This document shows positions 21,251 through 32,200 of a stretch of 64,000 bases of DNA, in pieces (the stretch's first letter is position 1; the number at the start of each line of letters is the position of its first letter). The notes under the pieces are model-generated. The model was not told the DNA's origin. It did not search any database and saw nothing but the letters and a program-made list of their open reading frames with translations. Both the position numbers and the translations under genes were made by a program. The stretch is from NCBI GenBank assembly GCA_013396995.1, contig VWZP01006688.1:744001-808000 (forward strand), in the 5' to 3' direction. The stretch is from Dicaeum eximium. Lineage: Eukaryota > Chordata > Aves > Passeriformes > Dicaeidae.

Positions 21251-23389
21251 AAGGAGAGTCCTGGGCAGATGTTATCAGGGATAGTTTATATAAATCCGAG
21301 CCTAGGTTAATTCAGAAAATATGTCGTTTCTGCAACAGCTGTGAGCCACACAATGTTATCGTGCTCCTGATACGCGGGCACTTAGATAACATGACAGTCC
21401 CTAGGTGATAGGGTCATATCAACCTTTGATGCTGAAACACATGCAAATTCCCCTTAGAGTTGGAAATGCAGTGCTTCTGGGGGCTGTTTAAAGAAGACAT
21501 TGTTCAGATAGTGTTTCTCACTGAAGCTGCAGTTTCTTATTTCCAAAGGAGAGGAGCCAGCTCTGTTGGATATTACAGAAGCCCCTTAGAAACATTTGAG
21601 AGAGAGCTTAAAATTAACCATTATAGCCCAATTTAAATGGATTTATGGAACATAAAATAAAACAAAAACTTGGCTTGTTTAAGAAACTGTAGAGTCAAAA
21701 ATCTGACGTGCTCAGTAAATACATCAGCCAGAGTCGTGCTGCAGAAAGCATTTGTGAAACACTGAGCATTTGACTTTTTCTTCATATGTATTTAATTCTA
21801 ATGGACCATTTTGTGTCATCAGTTTTGAAGTGAGAATACTTGATGAAGTCTTCAGGGGAAGGGCTTAAAAAAACAGTGACATGGTATGGACAGAAGGATT
21901 TCAAAGCCCTTCAGCAACCTGGAAAGGCCTCAGTCCAGAGCACTTTATTTAGGCGAAACACAGAGGTTTCCAGCATCTGAACTTGGACCAACCACACAGC
22001 CTGTTTCAAAAAGCATTTAAAAGTAGATCACCCTTGTAAGAAACACATGTATTATTTAATGGTTCATGACAACGCTGCCTTTCAATTTGTTGAAACACAT
22101 TTGAGTCAGTGTTGAGGACTATCACACCCGGGGGACACTGGGGAAGGAATTTTGGATGGTGCAAGGTCATTCCCTGCTTTGAGGAGATAAACCTCCCTCT
22201 TCCAAATGCCCTAATCTTTCCCTGATATCCTAGTGCTTACAGAAAATCACTATGGCTTCTAAAAGACAATGAATGGTCAACATTTTTTCTACTCAAAGAT
22301 AAATTCAGTTTATAATCTCATCTGAAGAAGAGCTATCTGTATGGTGGTCAAATAAAATAAAGTTTTAGACCATGATATTCATATTGGGTCACTTTTATAT
22401 TGCCAGTGTGGTAATATTAAGGTGGATTTATCTTTTTTCTTTTTTTTTTTTCTCCCTACCTTTCTGAAGCACCCCTTGCACACACAGTCACTGGAAGTAG
22501 GTGTGTTAGAGTTTCTGTGTGGGATTATGGTATTGAAATCTTTGCTGTGAGTGATGAAGAGCCCAGGCCTCTGAGCCCAGGTCTCTGAGCCCTGGCAGTG
22601 CTGCAGTGGCACAAAACCCAGCTCTTCTAACCATGTGCAAATGTTTGCTCTCCAGTAGGTGCAATTTCAAACGCAGTCTGTGCTTACGTGCATGAAGTGC
22701 TCAGAGCCTTCAAGCAAAACGCTGTAGCCAGCAGAGATGGCCTTCTCAGGAAGGCAAGGAGGAATGAAGAGCAGCCACTCTTCTTTGGAAGCATTTAGTG
22801 AAACAGCCAAAGTGGGAGAGCAGTAACTGTGAAGGGCTGCCAGGCTGTGTAACCTGGGAAGATGCTGCCCTTTCGGGCCAAGCAGATGCATTTTGCAGAG
22901 CTCTAGGCAGTGACAAGTCTTGGAATGTCGTGGCTAATGTTTCACCCAGTAGCCTGCAAGGAGACCAAATTTCTTGGAAATACACCATTTCTCATGGGTG
23001 TCTTATAAACAAATTACTCTTCCTGCATCCAGTGAGTTTCCCTTCCTAGAAGAGCAAATACACAACAAAACCCAACCAAAAATGAAGTCGAGCTGTGCTG
23101 GCACAACAAGCAACGCATGGGCTGAACCTGGAGTGATGCCATTTTCCTTAATCTGTTCGTAGGGAGGTAACAAATACCCAGTTTCTCTTGTGTATCAGCA
23201 GCTTTGAGGCCTCTCTGTCAGCGGAGCTAAAGTCAAGTGCATCAGTAATGCCTGTTATTGTGGCAGACACCACAGAGAGAGCATTAGGAGCTCCCTCCTC
23301 ACCCAGGGAACACAAACCAGGGTGTGTTTATGGCCCAATAATTGCTTGTTTGTGTAAAGTAATGATGCCCCTGTTTGGCTTTTAGACCA
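21251..23389. other. Intergenic sequence without recognised genes
   Basis: The TATA-like 'ttatataaat' sits at 21286-21295. A 14-bp unit beginning GAGCCCAGG is repeated about 2.7 times at 22559-22598, and a T-rich run lies near 22433-22451. No exon or repeat family is recognised. Confidence 0.55.
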
Positions 23390-23725
23390 ATTAGTAGAAT
23401 AAAGGTGGTAAAAACACCAACATAATTAGTCTAATGACTATAAACCACTGACACTAAGTGTAAAATCTCTAGCCTTTTTGACACCCCGGTTTTATAGTGC
23501 AATATAAGGAGGGCAGTAATGTTAGCATGTAGGGGAGTTCCTCTGCTTTTGTAGCTGACTTTGAATGCCCCTGCCCAGCCTGATGTGTTTCATCGCCTGG
23601 AGTGGCTGGCTGTGGACTCATATTAAAGGAAAGTTGCCTCTGCTAATTATTCTTTGTGCTGCTTTTTCCCCTTGCTAATTAAGAATGGCAGAGAGATTTG
23701 ATTATCGTGTTTTCCTAGTAGTTAA
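23390..23725. promoter_or_regulatory. Candidate conserved noncoding element, AT-rich with TAATTA and SOX-like words
   Basis: Contains 'cataattagtctaatgac', 'tgctaattattctttgtg' (a homeodomain word beside a SOX-type CTTTGTG), 'cttgctaattaagaatgg' and 'gatttgattatcg'. TAATTA-type words are much denser than in the neighbouring kilobases. Regulatory function is inferred from composition. Confidence 0.3.
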
Positions 23726-25944
23726 AAAAAAGACAAAATCGAACCTCTACCCACCCCAGATGCCCAGGCTGAAGCAGATGCTGCTCCTTGCATCCAGGGT
23801 TTCCTTGCTTTATCAATATGTTACCAGCTGGGAGTGCCAGGGACTTGCTACCAGCAGTTGAAGGCATTAAAAATCAGTCTTCTGGTGCCAGCCACAATGC
23901 CAGGCCTGTGTTTGGTGGGTAAACAGGAGAGTTTATACTCTCTGCACATCTGGACGTGCAGGTCCATCTGAAAACATGAACCCCTCACTGTGGCATCACA
24001 GCTCCCTTCCCAGTGCAGTTCAAAAGTGTCTGTGGAGATTGGAAAGGCCAAGATTCACCCTAGGACAATTATTCACCTGGTGACTCTCTTGAAAAAAGCA
24101 ATGCAAGTTCTTTTGGGGGTGTCTCCTGCTGGTGTGAAGCCCTCTTTGGTTCTTCCAGTGCTGGGGCCAGTCTGTGCTGGGAAAGCTGTGCTACACCTTC
24201 CCTTTGTGTTGCACTTATGGCAGCAAAACTGCAACTGTTAAATCCATCCTCCTCCAGTGAGCTGATTTCTGCTGGGAAAATCCACTTTTCAGTGCACACG
24301 AGCAGCACAACTGTGAGACCAACCATGCTGCATCACCCAGTGGCACTGGGTGCTTAGAGCAGTGAAGTCCCACGTGCCTGCCACAGTGGTGGAGATTTCA
24401 TCCCAGTGCACATTTCACAGCACAGCAGAAATGTTCTGATGTGTTCTTCAGTGTGTTGTCTGATCACAGCCTGGGGCTGGTGGATACCTCAGATTTTCCT
24501 CACGAGTGTGGGGGAGGAAGAGGCATTGCAGCCCCAGCCTCTGTCTCTGAAAGCCCCTGAATTTGCCCTAAGATCCTGGACATGATTACCTTTATGACCT
24601 CTGCTTTTGCTCCATTTCCACACCTCAACACCTGCCCTGGCACTGAAGAAGGGGCTCTTACATCTGTTTAAGGCTGTGGGGGAAAACCAGCTGTCTCATT
24701 TTAGGAGTAAAGCAATGGCTCAACTCAACCTGGTTTTTAAGTCTGTCCCCAGAGGACTCTGAGGCCATGGGGACATCTGCAAACAGCAGAGAGCCAGCCT
24801 TAATTCCCAGATGTTGGTTACTGCACCCACTGCCGATTCCTCTATCCAAAAAACCCACCAGCAGGGTTTGCTTTCCTCCTGATCCATTAGGGAAGGTGGT
24901 CTGTGGCTGCCTTTGCAGAGGAGCAGAGAAATGAGACAAAACAACAGGGACCTTTCACGTGGCAAATTATGTAATAATGCTTTAAAAGTAATTTTTTTCC
25001 TAAGGACACGGTTAATAAAAAGGAATTGGGAGTGGTAGCATTTTGACCATAAGTTTGAACTTCTCAATGCCTAGGGCTCCCTAGATTCAGGCTAGTTTTG
25101 CTGAGGGTTTTTAGAATTTTTTAATAGTTTCAACAGATGTGAAAACCATAATCTGTTGAATTAAAGATGACAGTAAAAAGAATATCTCTTGCTCAGAAAG
25201 CTCAGCTTTGGGGTTTTGAAGCATTTATCTTTTAACAAGAGGTCCATCTTTCTTCCAGCCTCTGCTGAAGCTCAGCCCTCATGCTCTGGACTGCTCTCTT
25301 TCCATGGCTTATCTGAAAAAAGGTTCTGCCTTCCTTCACTCTTTTCAGATCAAAGGGAACATTGTCAGTTTACAAAGCACTCCTGTTTCTTCCTGTCTCC
25401 CAGCACCTCTGTCTCACTAACCTTCCCTCCAGGGCCGAGGGATTGGGACCTGGACTGCTGGGAGCGCTGGCTACCCCTTGGACAAGGGTGGCTACAGAGC
25501 TCTTCTGCACTGTGAGTTAGAAAGCCAGGCCTAAGTTTCCTATTCCCAGGAAAAGTTGCTTAGTCTGATGATACAGGCCACCAAACACTTCTGATAGAAG
25601 ATCACTGAACCCAGGGAGTTCCTCAATTTGACCCCCTGTCCTTGATTTGCACTGTGGGGGGGAAGAAAGGAATAAAAGGCATAAAAATGTAAGTTAAAGA
25701 CAGAGTGTCACCCTCTGCTTTGAGTTTCCTGCCTTTTGTCAGGCTAAGTGCTCAATGCCATTTAAATGCAAGTTTTCCTAGGAGAATCCTCCCCCAGCCA
25801 GGCTTCCATGGAAAGTTTTGCAGTGCCCATTGCCTTCATGGCTGCAAGCTGGGGAGCAGCTCACCCAAAATCCCCTGTCATCAGAGAGTCCACTCATCTC
25901 AGGGTTTCATTTTGGTTGGGTGATGTTTCCTTGAGGGTTGGAGC
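23726..25944. other. Intergenic sequence without recognised genes
   Basis: No gene or repeat family recognised. Frames of up to 115 codons occur on the minus strand (24720-25067) but overlap another antisense frame and carry no motif. Confidence 0.55.
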
Positions 25945-26100
25945 AAAGAGAGGAGTAATCTCTTCATCCTCTAACAGATTTTGTCACACAGTAGTATTAC
26001 TTGACCACTTTCTGCCTCAGTTTACCTGCCAATTCAATGGTTAACAACAGGTGTTGTGGGGACATTACAAATCCATAACATTTTCAAGTGTCTGAACATC
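25945..26100 (+). repeat. MIR-like SINE remnant
   Basis: 'ctttctgcctcagtttacct' is the MIR core word ('ctctgcctcagtttccccat'). It is followed at the right distance by 'gttgtggggacattacaaat' and 'aacattttcaagtgtctgaa', which parallel the MIR 3' part ('gttgtgaggattaattcatt...', 'tttgtaaagtgctttgaga'). The copy is old and diverged. Confidence 0.55.
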
Positions 26101-27369
26101 CCTTGTGGGTTGCACTTAGGTTGGAACAACTTCTTCAAAAATCTCTTTTGCTAATGCTGCATTTTTTCCTTGCCAAGATGTCCAGATGGATCTTAGTTAA
26201 AAAAATCAAATTTATTTTTTTGCTAGATTCTCATTACAGTATGTTACTGATAGAACACTTGCTTCTTAAATATTTCTCCTTTCTATCTATCCCACCCCTG
26301 TCTTGCCCCTAAACAGATTCTCAATTAACCATGAGAACAGATTCTCAATTAGGAATGGGCAAAACTCACGAGCTCATTTTCACATATTTATATGGTTGGT
26401 CAACGTTTTTCTGTCTCAGATGATATTTCTCATTGGTTTTCAATTAAATAAAAGCATCTGCTTACTGGAAAAAATGTTTCAGCACAACTGAAGCTACAAA
26501 CCAGTCTTGTTATTTGGTAAAATATGTGCCAGGTCTTTTTTTCTGTTGATGGTGACCCTAATTTTTGACCTTAATTTTTCCCAGAAGTTATTGAATCTTG
26601 AAATTTCCCAATGGTTTAGTAAGGTATGAGATAAGGACCCTCTCTAAAAGCCAAACACATGAAAATAAGTGAGAATGCAGTCATTCAAGTGTAGACATGT
26701 CTGCTTCCCTATCCTGCATTGACCAGGTTGACAAACCTGGTTTCACCTGGAGAGCACATAGGTTGTCCTTCACCTTTTAGGCTTGGTGGAAATCCAGAAT
26801 AACTCCATCAGACCAGTGGAGCTGTACCCAGAGAGGCCATGCAATTTTATGGCTGAAATTCCTGCCTGAGCAAACCACTGTGACTCATGCTGTGACTTGG
26901 ACATGCAGTGGATGTGCTGAAGGCCAGATTATCCCAGAAAAAAACCCCAATGGCCCCCGTATTGGTCACTCATTCTTTCTGGTGGTGGCTCTGAGCACAG
27001 TCCAGGGAGGACAGAGAGGGATTGATTCACCTTCACCGCTGCTGAGCTCGTGCAAACCCCAGGCAAAGCCGATTTCTCAGGAAGCGGAGGGGAAGAAAAG
27101 TTAATTTGTCTGCCCAGGTGAGACCATCCTTCCTACTGTAATTTCATATTTGAAAACACAGCCCTGGCCTAAAGCCTGTTTTCAGGATTTCAGCCTGTCC
27201 CAGGTCAGCCCTGGAGCACCAGGAAGGTGGGACAGGCTGTCCCCTGGTGCGGGGATCTGCGGCTGGGTTTAAGCACCGGATTAGCTGCAGAATAGCTAAG
27301 CTCCTATAAGGCTTGGGAAAACATGCTGCCCTTCCATGCTTAGTGGGTTTGCCAGGCTCTCCTGTCACT
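26101..27369. other. Intergenic sequence with a 16-bp direct repeat
   Basis: The 16-mer AACAGATTCTCAATTA occurs at 26312-26327 and again at 26336-26351, 24 bp apart, without a mismatch. No gene is recognised. Confidence 0.6.
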
Positions 27370-27560
27370 TAGAATGAATGGGGAGAGAAATCATTATTTA
27401 ATTATCTGGGAAGCCCTTTAAAAGACTAATCAGCGAGGAATTTCTCTCCAGTAGTAACAGCTGGCTCTCACACTATGAGTCACAGAGAGAGATATTAAAA
27501 GGCTGTTTTTCTCAGTTAGTGAACTTATTAACTGTGCTCTCCTCTTTTATAGAAATGCTG
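27370..27560. promoter_or_regulatory. Candidate conserved noncoding element
   Basis: AT-rich block with 'aatcattatttaattatctg', 'aagactaatcagcgagg', 'gtaacagctggctctc' (an E-box CAGCTG) and 'actatgagtcacagag' (an AP-1-like TGAGTCA). This is inferred from motif clustering only. Confidence 0.25.
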
Positions 27561-29044
27561 CTTTGTTCTCTAACAATGGTCCCCAGCCCTTGAGAAACAT
27601 GACAGCATGCTGAAGGGGATGGGGGCCTGTCTTACTGTAAGTTGGGGTTTAGTCCAGGATCTCACACTTCAAATGCCAGTTCTGCTTTTTTGGGGCTTCA
27701 TATGAGGCTCTTCCCTGCAGCCGGGTGGCAAAAGGGTCTGTCACAAGAGGAGTCAAATAGAGAATGCACCAGGAAGGGGCACAGCAATTCATGCAGTGAC
27801 AGCCAACAGTTCACTTCCCTGCTGCCCTTGCAACTAGGGAAAATTGCATGCAAGCTGGCTTCCCCTTGGAGAAGCAGTGATTTGCCTCAGTGCTGTGGGA
27901 ATGGCAGAGAGGAATGAGCTCAATGTAGTGGGTTGGGCAGGATGAAATGAAAGATACCTCTCTGAATGAGACTGGGACATGGAAATAGAAAGGGAAGAGG
28001 TGTTCTTTCCAGGACAATAGCTCTCTGTGGATGCTCCTACTCAGGGCTGTGAATTGTCACCAAGCTGGGAAGACCTGACCCATCTCTGCCCAGAAACCTC
28101 TCTGCACCAGCTGCCCTCATGCCAGTGCTCAGCAGTGGATTCAGGAATGATAACAGCCACAGGGCACCTATTAAACCTCAGTGCAAGGAAGTGGCTTTAT
28201 GTTCAAGTGGCATCTTAAGTGACATTACATGAGGTAAGCCTTGTCTCCAGCAGTGTAATTCCAGGCTACCTGTCCCTATCTCTGGGTTTACACTTTGGGC
28301 ACCAGGTTTGCTCCCCTCTGCAATCTGCAGTTGTGTAATGAGCATTTCAAAACTCAGCAGACCCCATCAGCCCCTCCAGGTCTGTCAGCCAGACCCTTGG
28401 CCTTATCAGAGCTTTGCAGAGGGAAGAGCTGCCTTCCTTCCCTGGGCCTGTCAGCCCCCAGAGGGTTCAAACATGTCGCTCTCCAAACTCAGCTGGTCCA
28501 ACAGCACAGTGTAATTGCTGTGGGAATGAGGGGATGGGGACCAGATCCCTCCAGGAAACTGGAGCACAAAGGGCTGGAGAAGTGCTGGGTGTGTGGGAGA
28601 GCATTTGGGCAGGGGGCAGGGGTGTGCTTGGCTCTGGTGGGGACCTGAGCTGTTGGGTGTACGTGTGGTTGTGTACCTTTGTGGGTGGGAAGGAAGGGAG
28701 GAAGGACTGAAGGGGAATGGGATTGCAGTTTACTCAGTACCCATTCCCATATGCATAGTGATTTGCTGCTTTGAATTTTTCTTCAGAAATATTTTTCTCT
28801 GTGCATGTGTATAAATTTCAGACCTCCAAAAGATAGTTCCTTCCTCCCAAGATGAAGCATTTAAATGTGAAAGATGTTTACAGGGCCAAATTGAATTCCT
28901 GCTATTTGAGCCAGTGTCTCGGCACAACAGAGAGGAGGAATCTCGGTCCAGGTGACATTGGGCTCTCTGCTGCAGGGGAAAATGAGCAATAATATTTACC
29001 TTGCACAGACAAAACCAGTATGAACACAACCATCATCTCCTCTT
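27561..29044. other. Intergenic sequence without recognised genes
   Basis: Mixed composition, GC-richer at 28290-28700, where overlapping frames of about 100-117 codons arise without recognisable domains. Confidence 0.55.
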
Positions 29045-29260
29045 CTGGGGCCCTTGCTGAAGACAGACGGCTCAGCAGTCTGGCAGTAATGGATAAATCT
29101 CAAAGGGCAATATTTCAGCTTATATAAGGGGATGGGGCTTCCTGCCAAGAGAGCTTCTACAATTTACATCAGGGAGGATTTGGCTGGAGATAAATCAGGT
29201 AATCATTCCCCCGGAGGAGCTGCGGTGCCATCAGCGCTCACCTGTCTGCTCGGCACCAGA
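29045..29260. promoter_or_regulatory. Candidate regulatory block
   Basis: Holds 'ggcagtaatggataaatctc', 'cttatataagg' (TATA-like, about 29120) and 'aaatcaggtaatcattcccc' followed by a small GC-rich patch with several CpGs (29210-29230). It could be a weak promoter or an enhancer. No transcript structure is recognised. Confidence 0.25.
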
Positions 29261-32200
29261 GCCAAGCCTGTCCTCCCTCGGGCAGCTCCAGGTAGGAATT
29301 GCACATTTGGGGTGCTTTGGGAGAGGGAGGCCCTGGCAAGGATGAGAGGAATTGGCAAACTCAGGCGTGCATAAACATTGGAGAAATAGGTGTTAAACTG
29401 GAGTATTTTCCCTTAGAGAGGAGACCCCGCCAGGTGGGCGAATCACCCCAAGGGATCCAGGTTCAGCTCCCTGCTTTGCCTCTTTTTTTCTGTGTGATCA
29501 GTCTCTGGTCTTGGTCTGCTGCCTGCCAGCACCTCCTGCAGTGTCCTGGCCTGTAGGCTGAGAATTAAGCAGGACTTCTCCTGTTTGTCCTGTCTGTGCA
29601 AGAGGTGGGATGGAAAGCAGGGCAAGCAGTATTTCCATCTGCCCTGGCTCACATCCCTGCACAGCTGTTGCTCTGGGGGAACACACTTCATTGTGGAGGG
29701 GTTGTGCAGGCTCACCCTGCTCCAGGACAAATCTGGGAGAGCTGGTGAGTCAGGGCTGTCTGCTCCAGAGCTGGTCCTGGGGCTGCTCTGATGGAACCAG
29801 CCCTCCCTCAGGGCACTGCCTCCAGCTGCAGATTTGGTAGCAGACACACATTTCCAGCTCCTGGCCCTCTGCATCTGTTCAGCAGTGGGATTTGCTCCCA
29901 GGATTTTGCCCATGCATCCACCACTTGTAGTGCTCCAGCTGGTAGGGTGCAAGCCACAGCACTCTGGTGCAAACACAGCCCTGCTTCCCCCTCTGCCCTT
30001 CCACCAAACCAGATTTCCCTGGAGCTGCTGGGTGTGGATGAAGCCTTGATGAGCTGAGGCTTCACCTGATCCTCAGGGGGAGGTCTTCAGCAGCCAGAGA
30101 TGGAGCTTCCTTTGCCTCTGCCCTGCATGCCTGCAGCTTTGTTGTATAAATAAAAAGCAATTTGCTCCTTATTGTTTGTGTTTTGTTTTCATACTCAGTG
30201 GTCTCACAGCATGCAGGAAAGGTACACACATGGGGAGCTCTCCAGCATCCCAAGGGAGATCAATAAACCTCTAATCAGTGCTCTGGGAAAGAGCTCTCCT
30301 CTAGATTGCTTTGGTATGTGTGTGAGAGAAGGAGATGATGGTGCCTGCTTAAGAAAGGGCCTTGCTGGAGATCCCATTCCCAGGTCTCCCAGACTGTTTC
30401 AAAAAACAAGGAGGAAAAGGTATTTCAAGTTTTGCAAACTTCAGCCTGATGCACAGAGGATTAAGAGTTCAATCTGACCACCCTGAACTGGTTATCTGCT
30501 GCTCTGGACAAGACTGGGAGTTTGTCAAACACCTGAAGGGGTCCAGCACATCAAACAGAAGTGTTGGGGCCATTTGTGCCATCTGGGGTAGAGGGACCCT
30601 GAAAACTGTGTCTGATGGCACTGGATGCCTGTGCATAAACAACTGAATTGAGCTGTGTTGAATCAAGTCACTGTCAGAGGGGAGGACTGAGACAAGATCT
30701 CCTGCAACAAAAGCTCGTCCCTGTTTCTGCAAAGAGCACTCACATCACTGTACAATATCAGAGCATTTCTGGCCTAGGCTGCTATGAAAACTTAACAGAT
30801 AAGAAAATATATCTTTATATTTGCCATTTGATTATGAGAGGAGACATTTTAATCAACATCTGTCAGCCTGTGTGATGTATAAATAGTGTTTTATACTCTT
30901 ACACTGCTCTTATTCGTGTCCTACAGCCTGTTTGCTCACAAATAGCAGAAATTATCTCATCTGTAGGGAAATTGTGGCTTTCTTTTTCTTAATTGGGCAA
31001 AATTCCTGCTGAAGTTCTATGAAAATTGATGGGTCCCAGCTCAGGTGAGTGTCCTGGGGGGCAAAAAGGAAAAGGGCTCAGACACAAAAGTATTTCAGAG
31101 TAATTCAGAAACAAGAGGACAGGGGTGGCTGGTGTAAGGGGTCCAAGAGACAGCCACCAGGTAGGAGGGACTGGACCCCCAGGATGTGAGCCTGGTGCAG
31201 ATGTCAGTGCAGTTGCAGCAAAGATGTGGAAGATTATGATATTTGTGAGATGCACAGGAAAAAACAGCCCTGGAAGGCTGCTTCAGCCTTTTTTCTCCCT
31301 CCATCTGCTTTTGACCTGTGCAGTGAACCCCTGCCTCTCCCTGTCCTGTCCCAGCACCTTTGCCCATCTCCTCTCTGTCGCGGGCACCTGCAAATCCACC
31401 AGGAGAAGAGTATGAACTGGGATGGTCCATGGGCTAGCTGGTGTTTTTTCCACCCTAGGTAAGTAGATGCTTTGATGCAGGAGGGCACTTTGGGGGTATG
31501 GTGACCTTGGATGTGTTTTGACTTGTAATTAGCTGGAGGCAGCTGTGGCTCCTGGAGAGGTGATGTGCTCTGGGCTGTGTCCTCACCTGACTGTGTCCTA
31601 AAATAGTCCTGATGATGGGGATTCAGCCAGGATCATGGAAGTGCTGTCTGCCCTGCAGTGTGGAGGGAATGTTTGTACAATGAAGGTGTTGCTGCACATC
31701 CTTCACCTCAGATACGCAGCCTGCAACACCTCAATTAAAACCCAGGTAAGCTCCAAGTGGCATTGTGGTTTGCAGCTTTCAGGTGTGACAGATGGGGATT
31801 TATGATGTTCAGCTACATTGGTGCTGCTTACAAATTCCTCTTTGCTTTTCTTTCTGGTATTTGCAGTGTCCAGGTCTCTCTCTGTGCTGCTGATGCTCAG
31901 GATGGATCTGATTTGTGCTATGAAGTGTTGTAAGCAGTGGGGACTCTCTGTGCTTCAACACAGACATATAAATCTTCTCCAGTCTGAGAGATTTCCAAAT
32001 TCCAAGTTAATGCCTGGTGGCCCCCATTTCTGCAAAACCAAAGCCAGACACCAAAGGCACCTGTTTAGGAGCAAAACACAGAGCAAGATCTAAGGCCATA
32101 GCTTGATGCTATTTCTACGCCTTCTGCAACAGCTCAGTTAAAAGGCATTTTTGCAGAGAAAAACGTGACACTTAAAAGGTAACATATTCTTTTCACCTTC

